A stretch of DNA of 64,000 nucleotides, from assembly GCF_001889265.1 (NCBI RefSeq), contig NZ_CP018151.1, positions 2,666,001 to 2,730,000 on the forward strand. The letters are read 5' to 3'. The stretch's first letter is position 1. Each line of letters starts with the position of its first letter. Below are positions 57,580 to 64,000 of this stretch, in pieces. The DNA is from Microbacterium sp. 1.5R. Its GTDB lineage: Bacteria; Actinomycetota; Actinomycetes; Actinomycetales; Microbacteriaceae. The translations under genes were made by a program, and so were the position numbers. The notes beneath the pieces are model-generated. The model had not been told where the DNA came from, made no database searches, and was given only the letters and a program-made list of their open reading frames with translations.

Positions 57580-57792
57580 TCACTCGTTGCCGACGGCCTT
57601 GTCGGCGCTGTCGCGGATCTCGTCGATCTTGTCAGCGGCACCCGGTGCGATCTTCTTGGCGAAGTCGGCGACGCCGTCGAGCACCTTGTCGCTGATGTCT
57701 TCCGCCTGCTCGCTCTTCACTGCCTCGGCGATCTTGTCCTTGTTCTGCTCGTACAGATCCTTGCCCTTGTTGACAGTCTCATCGATACCCAT
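57580..57792 (-). CDS. Small Rv0909-like antitoxin-family protein
   Basis: A 70-residue, highly charged, predicted all-helical protein: MGIDETVNKGKDLYEQNKDK, IAEAVKSEQAEDISDKVLDG and KIDEIRDSADKAVGNE. The repeating K/D helices resemble the MT0933/Rv0909 antitoxin-like family. The start chosen is the ATG at 57792; a longer in-frame reading is less likely. No toxin gene is adjacent, so it may not act as a real antitoxin. Confidence 0.75.
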   Translation of the reverse strand: MGIDETVNKGKDLYEQNKDKIAEAVKSEQAEDISDKVLDGVADFAKKIAPGAADKIDEIRDSADKAVGNE

Positions 57793-57887
57793 GCGGGCCC
57801 CCTTGTGTGCGATCAGTGCGACGGATCCCCGACGCACGTTCATTCTGCACGCAACCGGTGGTCGGCGGAAGACGCATCCGGGCCGGT

Positions 57888-58907
57888 CTAGGACAGCCAG
57901 TAGTTCTTCTTGACGGTCACTTCCTGCACGATGATCCCGGTGTTCAGCGCGCGGATCTCAGCGAAGAGGCGCACCGGACCGGAGAGGAAGTACGGCAGCG
58001 AATACTGTCCGTAAGTCGGCGAGTTGGGGGCCTCCGCTCTGGTGACCGGGACTTCGAACGGCGGCTGCGGCGCGCTGGCGATCGGGGCTCCGCTGGAATT
58101 CAGAGTCTCGGCGACGATGCGCAGTTGGAAGCCCTTCGTCACCTTGGCCGTCGTCAGGTAGATCGCGACGTCACCGGTCTCTTTGACCGTCGCACTGCTG
58201 TGCGCCAGCCAGTACAGATCTGCGGCCACCGGGATCCTGGTCCAGAGCCCCCTCGGCACGACGGCGTTCCACTGGTAAGTGCTCGACTGATGGATGGGCA
58301 CGGGGTCCTCCGATGGTGGCTTGATGGGACCGCCTTCGACATAGTTCTCGAAGTCGACCGAGTTGGTGAACCCGAGCTGGAGCGGTGTTCCGCCGATCCA
58401 GAGGGACACATGGACGTGTGGGCCGTAGCCCGTCTCGCTTCCGAAACCGGACGCACCCGAATAGGCGATCAGCTGTCCGCGCGAGACGCGTGCACCCAGC
58501 GGCACCGTGCTCGACTGCAGGTGCAGGTAGCGGATGTAGTTGCCGTCGTCCGTCCGCAACGCCAGGTAGCGCCCGGTCGCCGTCGTCGTGGAGTCCTTGC
58601 GATCGACGATGACCCCACTGGTGGCCGCGCGGATCGGCGTGCCTCGGACGACCGCGTAGTCGGTGCCCGGCTCGCCCGACGGCGGATTCCGATTCTTGTG
58701 CCCCATCCACGAGCTCGAGATCGGCACGATCCCGCATGGTCGCAGGTAGGTTCCCTCGGCGCTCGCGCGAAGGGTCGGAGAGAAGAACTCCCACCCCACC
58801 GCGGCCGCGCCGAGCACGAAACCGGTGCCGAGAAGCACTCCCCTGCGAGAGACGAACGACTGCGTCGCCTCGGTCGACGAGGGCTCGGAGTCCCCCGCGT
58901 CGCACAC
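57888..58907 (-). CDS. Exported M23-family (LytM-like) protein with altered zinc site
   Basis: A 339-residue protein starting at a GTG that overlaps the upstream stop (TAGTG). The N-terminus carries a Tat-type signal, SRRGVLLGTGFVLGAAAVGW at about residues 21-40. The M23 domain covers about residues 65-190: GTDYAVVRGTPIRAATSGVI supplies the Asp, and GYGPHVHVSLW the HxH. The first zinc His expected in HxGxD is Glu here (EPGTD). The ~150-residue C-terminal domain is unrecognised. It may be an inactive cell-wall-binding relative. It is coupled to the lipoprotein gene. Confidence 0.8.
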   Translation of the reverse strand: MCDAGDSEPSSTEATQSFVSRRGVLLGTGFVLGAAAVGWEFFSPTLRASAEGTYLRPCGIVPISSSWMGHKNRNPPSGEPGTDYAVVRGTPIRAATSGVIVDRKDSTTTATGRYLALRTDDGNYIRYLHLQSSTVPLGARVSRGQLIAYSGASGFGSETGYGPHVHVSLWIGGTPLQLGFTNSVDFENYVEGGPIKPPSEDPVPIHQSSTYQWNAVVPRGLWTRIPVAADLYWLAHSSATVKETGDVAIYLTTAKVTKGFQLRIVAETLNSSGAPIASAPQPPFEVPVTRAEAPNSPTYGQYSLPYFLSGPVRLFAEIRALNTGIIVQEVTVKKNYWLS

Positions 58908-59416
58908 TAGCGATCGCCGCCTTCGTTCTCGCCGCGGATGAGGTTCTGGATCTGTTCCTCGGGCAGGGGCTCGAGAGATGCCGAGGACATGCCGAGCTGA
59001 GGCGCGGAGGCCGATCCCCCGATCGTGCATTGAGCCTGAGCCTCGAGGCCCGAGGCCTGTGCGGGGACCAGGACGAGCCATTCCGGAGACACCAGCCGGT
59101 GCTCGATGCGTGTCTTCTCGGCGGAGAAGACGACGTCGGCAGGGAACGCCGAGAGGGTCGCGTCGACACAGATCTGCGCCAGCTCCTCACCGGAGAACTC
59201 GCCGAACTCCGCCGATGACGTCGGCGTCGGAGTCGGTGTCGACGTCGGGGTCGGTGTCTCCGACCCGGTTTCGGTCGCCGACGGCGCGGGCTCTGCGCTC
59301 GATGTGGGCACGGGGCTCGACGCGCCCGGCAGCGAGGCACAGCCCGAGACGCCACCGATCAGGACGACGACAGCCAGAGCACTCGCGGCTACATGCCGGG
59401 CAAGGGGGGATCTCAT
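58907..59416 (-). CDS. Hypothetical lipoprotein
   Basis: A 169-residue protein. The signal is MRSPLARHVAASALAVVVLI ending in lipobox GGVSGC (Cys26). A Ser/Pro/Thr low-complexity linker follows, with PTPTSTPTPTPTS. The compact C-terminal ~100 residues (SGEELAQICVDATLSAFPAD) match no family I recognise. Translation is coupled to the M23-like gene, so the two may act together at the cell surface. Confidence 0.8.
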   Translation of the reverse strand: MRSPLARHVAASALAVVVLIGGVSGCASLPGASSPVPTSSAEPAPSATETGSETPTPTSTPTPTPTSSAEFGEFSGEELAQICVDATLSAFPADVVFSAEKTRIEHRLVSPEWLVLVPAQASGLEAQAQCTIGGSASAPQLGMSSASLEPLPEEQIQNLIRGENEGGDR

Positions 59417-59494
59417 GATTCTGAATGTACCGAGCGACGCCGCGCAGCCCTGGATACGACGCGGACAGTCGCCGCGAATGTCGTCGTACGGACG

Positions 59495-61006
59495 TCAGTG
59501 CGCACTCGCACCGGGGGCTACCACGGCACGGACGGTGCGGAAGAGAATGATGAGATCCTGGATGAGCGACCAGTTCTCGACGTAGTACAGGTCGAGTCGG
59601 ATCGTCTCCTCCCACGAGAGCGACGAGCGTCCGCTCACCTGCCACAGTCCGCTCATACCGGGCTTCACCAACAGGCGACGATGGGCGAAGTCGTCGTACA
59701 GCGCGACCTCGGAAGCGCGCTGCGGGCGAGGCCCCACGAGGCTCATGTCCCCGAGGAACACGTCGATCAGCTGCGGCAGCTCGTCGATCGAGTGCTTGCG
59801 GAAGAAGCGTCCCACTCTGGTGATCCGGGGATCGTCGTTGATCTTGAACAGCGGCGTTCCACCGTCGCCCTGAAGATCGAGCAGCGTCGCCAACTGATCG
59901 TCAGCGTCGGCGACCATCGATCGGAACTTGCGCATGCCGAAGGTCTTCCCACCCCGACCGATGCGCTCCTGGTGATAGAAGATGCTTCCCGGGCCTTCGA
60001 TGCGGATCGCGATGGCCGCGATGAGGAAGACCGGCGAGAGGAGGACCAGCAGCAACGAGGATCCGACGATGTCGAACGCGCGCTTGAGGAACCGCTTGGA
60101 GCCCTCCATCCGAGGGAAGTCGACGTGCACGAGGGGCAGGCCGGCAACAGGCGTCGCGTGCATGCGGGGTCCGGCGATGTCGGTCAGCACCGGAGCCATG
60201 ATGAGCTGGATGTCCCGGTCGGACACCGAGTAGCCCAGCCGACGCATCGTCAGCGGATCGAGGTCGTCGGAGCCGACGATGATCAGCGCGTCGAAGCGCA
60301 CCTCGTCGAGCACCTTCTCGACGTTCGCGATGTCCCCCAGCACCTCGAAGCCCGAGATGTCTGCCGCCGACGTGTTCTCGGTGATCACGCCGACGATCTC
60401 GTACCCGCTGCTCTTCGCCCGCCGGATCTCGCGCGCGACGAGGGCGACCTTCGACGGCTCGCCGATGACCACCGCCCTGTGCAGATACTGGCCGGTCTTC
60501 TGCCGCCCCCTCAACCATTGGCGACACATCCATCGCGACATGAGGAGAAGCACCAGGCCGAGCGGGAAGACGACCGCGACGAGCGCCCTCGACAGCTCCA
60601 TCCCGAGGAAGAACGCGATCGCGACGGTGACGGCGAACACCGCGACCGAGGCGTTCACGATGCGACGGTATTCGTCAGCCCCGTGCCCGACCGTGTGGCG
60701 GTCGCGCGAATCCGTGACGTCGAGTGCGACCAGCCAGAGGAATCCGATCGCGCCCAGCACCACGAGATACGAGACGCGAGGGCCGCCGGGCCAGGACACA
60801 CCGGTGAGCAGCCCGGGAAGGACGACTATCGAGGATACGACCAGCGTGACCAGGACCACGATCACGTCGTTGTAGAAGAGACGGCTCGCGTAGAGCCGAG
60901 TCCAGGCGACCCGCCGCGCCTTCTTCGCGCGCACCGGAGTCGTCTCCGACGGCTCGCGTGACGAGCCGGAGCCACCGTGCTCGAGCTGAACGACGACGAC
61001 TCTCAC
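59495..61006 (-). CDS. Polyprenyl glycosylphosphotransferase (exopolysaccharide initiation)
   Basis: A 503-residue membrane enzyme that transfers a sugar-1-phosphate to undecaprenyl phosphate, the first step of exopolysaccharide assembly. Four hydrophobic segments lie at about residues 45-155. A CoA-binding-like domain follows (AVVIGEPSKVALVAREIRRA). The catalytic Bac_transf domain runs from about 305: KRFLKRAFDIVGSSLLLVLL, GMRKFRSMVADADDQ and the DE motif FRKHSIDELPQLIDVFLGDM, then SLVGPRP. The first start is a GTG at 61006; a GTG at 60934 with GGAGA upstream is an alternative. Confidence 0.92.
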   Translation of the reverse strand: MRVVVVQLEHGGSGSSREPSETTPVRAKKARRVAWTRLYASRLFYNDVIVVLVTLVVSSIVVLPGLLTGVSWPGGPRVSYLVVLGAIGFLWLVALDVTDSRDRHTVGHGADEYRRIVNASVAVFAVTVAIAFFLGMELSRALVAVVFPLGLVLLLMSRWMCRQWLRGRQKTGQYLHRAVVIGEPSKVALVAREIRRAKSSGYEIVGVITENTSAADISGFEVLGDIANVEKVLDEVRFDALIIVGSDDLDPLTMRRLGYSVSDRDIQLIMAPVLTDIAGPRMHATPVAGLPLVHVDFPRMEGSKRFLKRAFDIVGSSLLLVLLSPVFLIAAIAIRIEGPGSIFYHQERIGRGGKTFGMRKFRSMVADADDQLATLLDLQGDGGTPLFKINDDPRITRVGRFFRKHSIDELPQLIDVFLGDMSLVGPRPQRASEVALYDDFAHRRLLVKPGMSGLWQVSGRSSLSWEETIRLDLYYVENWSLIQDLIILFRTVRAVVAPGASAH

Positions 61007-61051
61007 CCCCCTTGACTGTGCTGACGCCAGAACGGGAGCAAGTATATCGGT

Positions 61052-61082
61052 CTCGGAAGCCCCGGAATCCGGGGCTTCCGAG
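61052..61082 (-). terminator. Terminator of the DUF4012 gene
   Basis: A 14-bp stem CTCGGAAGCCCCGG / CCGGGGCTTCCGAG with an AAT loop, 5 bases past the stop at 61087. Confidence 0.8.
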
Positions 61083-61086
61083 CACG

Positions 61087-62823
61087 TCAGCCTGCGCAGT
61101 CGTCGGTGACCACGGGCTTCGTGCCGTTGACCATCGGGTTCGTCCGCACCGCGAGCGGGCCGTAATCACCGCTCGGTCCGACGAATGTGGCCGTCACGTC
61201 GACAGAGTCTCCCGGATCGAACCACGCTTCGAATGCGACGACGGGGCGTCCGAGATCGTCGATGTCGCGGTGGGCGATCGATACCTCGTCGCCGTTGAAC
61301 GTCGCGTCGCTGAGAGTGGTCCCCGGAGGCCCGTAGACATAGATCGTGTCTCGGAAGCGGGCGCCGAAGGTCATACTCTGCACGTACCGCGGCAGAGCCT
61401 CGGCCTGGCGCTGCGTGAGTGGTAGACCGAGCGACGCAGTCGCGGTGAAGGTGGCGGTGTCGGCCTCGCAGGTGGCCGTGGCGCTCGTCGCCGTCTCGGT
61501 GAAGTAGTCGATCTTCGAGCCGTTGGTGTTGTTGAAGTAGATGCCCATGGTCGTCGTGTCGGAGTTCACGGTGGGGAGCACACCACTGATCCTGGCGCCT
61601 TCGATCGCCTCGGCGACCTGCGAGTCATCGCTCCAGACCAACACGCTGCCCTGTGACGCACTTTCCGTGATCGCCCACATCATGTCCTTGAGATCGAAGT
61701 CGCCGGCGGCGATCGCTTCGAAGACAGCGGCCGCCGTATCGGCGAAGAACCCGTCGACGAGGTCGGGCTCCTTGTACGAATCCCAGCGGCCGTAGACCTC
61801 GCTGAGAAGCAGAGAGACGGCGTTGTCCTCCGAGAGCATCTCGCCGGAGGACAGCTCGATGGGGCCGGTCGCCTTCAGGATCCGAGACAGGGCGAGGGGG
61901 TCGATCGAGATGACGCCGGCGATCTCATCGTCGGCGATGTCCCGCTGCCACCATGCGCGCATGATCTTCGCCGCCGTCGGGAAGTCAGGGCGACTCATGC
62001 TCGTGTTGATGTGATCGACCAGGTAGCTCGTGTACAGATCGATGGCACTCTGCGGGACATCGACGTCGACAGCGACGCCGTTCTGATAGTTGCCGCTGTC
62101 GCCTTGTCCCCCGATGGCGATCGAGCCGGCATCGACGCGCACGAGGGTCTGGGCCGCTGCGCTGCCTCCGAGGGCGAGGGTCTCCGCATTGTTCTGGAAG
62201 ACGAGCAGGTAGTTGCGCTCCCCGTCCCCTCCGAGCAGCGTCGGGAGAGCGGCGATCATCGGCGCCGCGGACCCCATGACCTCGTCGACCTTGTCGACGC
62301 CGTCACGCACGACGGAGACGAGGAACGGCGACTTCGAGACGGAATCCAGCCCATCGGCGAGCTCAGTGATGTTCTTCGCCTGGTCGTCGGTGGCGGCGAG
62401 AAGCCGCTCGGTGATCGAGCCGGTCGAGTCCTCGTCACCCATCACGGGCAGCGCGACGTCGTTGACGAGCGTGTCGAGCGACTGTGCCGAGAGACGCACA
62501 CCCTTGAGGTTGTCGCCCAGGACGGGGATCCACTCCATGACCCACCACACCGGATCGGAGGCCGCTGCTCCGGCACTGGCGGCACTTTCGGACAGGTCGG
62601 GCAGCACCGCATCGACGTCACCGCCGTCCTGGATCTCAGCGATGAGCGCCTGGCTCTCGACGAGGCCGTCCTTCACCGTGATGGCTCGCAGGCCCACCCA
62701 GCACACCGCGATGAGGAACGCGATGATGACCACGATGACGATCGCCCAGATCCGCCGTCGGCGCCGCTGGCGGCCCGAGCTCGGGTTGTCGATGACCTTC
62801 GCATCCTGACGGTCTGCGCTCAT
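61087..62823 (-). CDS. DUF4012-family membrane-anchored protein
   Basis: A 578-residue protein. A basic N-terminus (GRQRRRRRIWAIV) precedes one transmembrane helix at about 26-46; the rest is extracellular. The family hallmark region is NYLLVFQNNAETLALGGSAA, followed by IDPLALSRILKATGPIELSS. DUF4012 proteins are frequent in actinobacterial exopolysaccharide clusters, where they may help polymer attachment or processing, but no function is established. The sugar transferase gene lies downstream on the same strand. Confidence 0.88.
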   Translation of the reverse strand: MSADRQDAKVIDNPSSGRQRRRRRIWAIVIVVIIAFLIAVCWVGLRAITVKDGLVESQALIAEIQDGGDVDAVLPDLSESAASAGAAASDPVWWVMEWIPVLGDNLKGVRLSAQSLDTLVNDVALPVMGDEDSTGSITERLLAATDDQAKNITELADGLDSVSKSPFLVSVVRDGVDKVDEVMGSAAPMIAALPTLLGGDGERNYLLVFQNNAETLALGGSAAAQTLVRVDAGSIAIGGQGDSGNYQNGVAVDVDVPQSAIDLYTSYLVDHINTSMSRPDFPTAAKIMRAWWQRDIADDEIAGVISIDPLALSRILKATGPIELSSGEMLSEDNAVSLLLSEVYGRWDSYKEPDLVDGFFADTAAAVFEAIAAGDFDLKDMMWAITESASQGSVLVWSDDSQVAEAIEGARISGVLPTVNSDTTTMGIYFNNTNGSKIDYFTETATSATATCEADTATFTATASLGLPLTQRQAEALPRYVQSMTFGARFRDTIYVYGPPGTTLSDATFNGDEVSIAHRDIDDLGRPVVAFEAWFDPGDSVDVTATFVGPSGDYGPLAVRTNPMVNGTKPVVTDDCAG

Positions 62824-62896
62824 GAAGGACTTGCCTCTCGTGCTGAATTGATCTGGGGAATTGTACCTGCGGCCCCTGAGGCCGCCGTCGACTGCC

Positions 62897-64000
62897 TCAC
62901 TCCACCGCGGAGGTGATGAACACCGGAGACGGGCCGAGAGTCAGCGTGACTTCGCCGTCCTCGGGCTCGAACGACTGCGAGAGGCCTGACATGTCCGTGA
63001 CGGTCAGTGGCGCATCCGATGCGAAGGTGCGCTGGACCTCGCCCTGCGCCGCCCAGGCGATTCGGGTCTCGTCATCTCCGGCTCCGAAGACCTGGACCGT
63101 GCTCGTATCGTCGGATTCGTCGGTGGTGAATGCCTTGTCGCGAAGCTGCGTGATCATCAGCGCCTGGGCGAAAGCACCCGGCTTCGGCGCCAACGCCACC
63201 ACGTTCGCGCGCGGTGCGTGCTCGTAGAGTCCGAAGTTCGCCTCGCCTGCTGCGGGATCGGGCGTGTCGTTGACCAGGTCGTACCAGAAGTACTTCTCGA
63301 CCCCGTTCGCGAAGGCCAGCGCCTCATTGCGAACCATCATCTGTCCCTGCTCGAGCGCGGAGACGCCGTCGTAGTGCGTCGGGAAGCCCATCTCGGTGAC
63401 CCACACCGGCCGGGTCTCCCCCGCCGCCTCCTGCATGTCGGCATACGACTGCTGCACGGTGCCGGCGATCAGATCGGCGTCGCGGTTGATCCACGACTCG
63501 TATGGGTGATAGCTCGCAGCATCGGTCACGGCCATCCCACCCGCCTGCCAGAACCCGACGAACCAGTCACGGTCGTAGAGGGCCGTGGATCCCGTGACGA
63601 TCGGGAGGTCGGGGTACGCGGTGCTGACGTGGTCGCGAACGGACTGCGCGATCGGGACGTAGCACGCGGGCGCCGAACCGCAGGCCGTGTCATTCTCTCG
63701 GTGATTGAACTCGTTGAGCACCTCGAGGCCGACGAGGTCGAACCTGTCAGCGACGGCCTTCGCATAGGCGCCGTAGGCCTGGATCGCGGCCTCGTCGCCT
63801 GGGGCCTTCCTGGCGCCGTAGAGTCGGTTGCCGTACACGACGAGGCCCAGCAGCTTCACGTCGTTCGCGTGCATGCGCTCGAACTCGCGTACGTAATTCT
63901 GGTCCCACGCGTACTGGCCGGCCACCTTCTCGTTGCGCTCCCACGAGATGTCGTTGCGCACCTCGGCGAAGCCGATGGCGGCCGCGAGCGAGCCGGTGCC
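62897..64000 (-). CDS. Glycoside hydrolase of the cellulase clan (GH5/GH39-like), 5' end outside window
   Basis: 368 codons are visible; the frame stays open to the window edge, so the N-terminus is missing. The TIM-barrel signature AAAIGFAEVRNDISWERNE is at the visible start. The acid/base Glu is likely in LVGLEVLNEFNH, and the nucleophile in RPVWVTEMGFPTHYDG. A C-terminal beta-rich domain follows. It is likely exported and acts on a polysaccharide, possibly the polymer made by the neighbouring cluster. Confidence 0.85.
   Translation of the reverse strand, partial: GTGSLAAAIGFAEVRNDISWERNEKVAGQYAWDQNYVREFERMHANDVKLLGLVVYGNRLYGARKAPGDEAAIQAYGAYAKAVADRFDLVGLEVLNEFNHRENDTACGSAPACYVPIAQSVRDHVSTAYPDLPIVTGSTALYDRDWFVGFWQAGGMAVTDAASYHPYESWINRDADLIAGTVQQSYADMQEAAGETRPVWVTEMGFPTHYDGVSALEQGQMMVRNEALAFANGVEKYFWYDLVNDTPDPAAGEANFGLYEHAPRANVVALAPKPGAFAQALMITQLRDKAFTTDESDDTSTVQVFGAGDDETRIAWAAQGEVQRTFASDAPLTVTDMSGLSQSFEPEDGEVTLTLGPSPVFITSAVE

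Noticed and set aside
57580..57792. Complete toxin-antitoxin pair
   Set aside because: No toxin-like gene lies beside the antitoxin-family protein.
59220..59290. GTC-rich repeat block as a DNA repeat element
   Set aside because: It encodes the Pro/Thr/Ser linker of the lipoprotein and needs no further explanation.

Overview
The window is high-GC actinobacterial DNA. The gene repertoire, GTG/TTG starts, leaderless-looking starts and ribosomal-cluster layout point to a Microbacterium-like member of the Microbacteriaceae. This placement is inferred from gene content, not from a database search.

Left part (1-6212). A cut-off LysR regulator faces lysE. An amino-acid (cystine-like) ABC importer follows. 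Then the core block rplA-rplK, nusG, secE and tRNA-Trp(CCA) runs leftward, with terminators after rplA and after nusG.

Accessory block (6405-33766). It holds: an Hsp90-family ATPase with a 932-aa TPR protein; a PoxB-type pyruvate oxidase; a putrescine/GABA catabolic cluster (amine oxidase, GABA transaminase, two aldehyde dehydrogenases, APC permease, universal stress protein, divergent PucR regulator); a secreted glycosidase-like protein with a TetR regulator; a RamB-like regulator divergent from the glyoxylate shunt genes aceA-aceB; an unknown small protein; an AraC regulator; and an Lrp regulator divergent from alanine dehydrogenase ald. Carbon and nitrogen from putrescine, GABA, acetate and alanine all feed into pyruvate, acetyl-CoA, succinate and glyoxylate.

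Conserved block (33853-40096). aspC-type aminotransferase, a VOC protein, murB with two MaoC-type hotdog genes, a TauE/SafE permease and an acyl-CoA ligase.

Ribosomal superoperon (40171-56715, all leftward): rpsJ-rplC-rplD-rplW-rplB-rpsS-rplV-rpsC-rplP-rpmC-rpsQ-rplN-rplX-rplE-[no rpsN]-rpsH-rplF-rplR-rpsE-rpmD-rplO-secY-adk-map-thioredoxin-like-infA-rpmJ-rpsM-rpsK-[no rpsD]-rpoA-rplQ. Strong hairpins sit in the gaps where rpsN and rpsD would be expected.

Right part (57580-64000). A small antitoxin-family protein, a Tat-signal M23-like protein with an upstream lipoprotein, and an exopolysaccharide-type group: polyprenyl-phosphate sugar transferase, DUF4012 protein and a clan-A glycoside hydrolase cut by the window edge.

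The best candidate for an under-described system is the Hsp90-TPR gene pair at 6405-11078. Other leads are the ribosomal-gap hairpins, the M23 protein with a substituted zinc ligand, and the recurrent GGATGCC heptamer.
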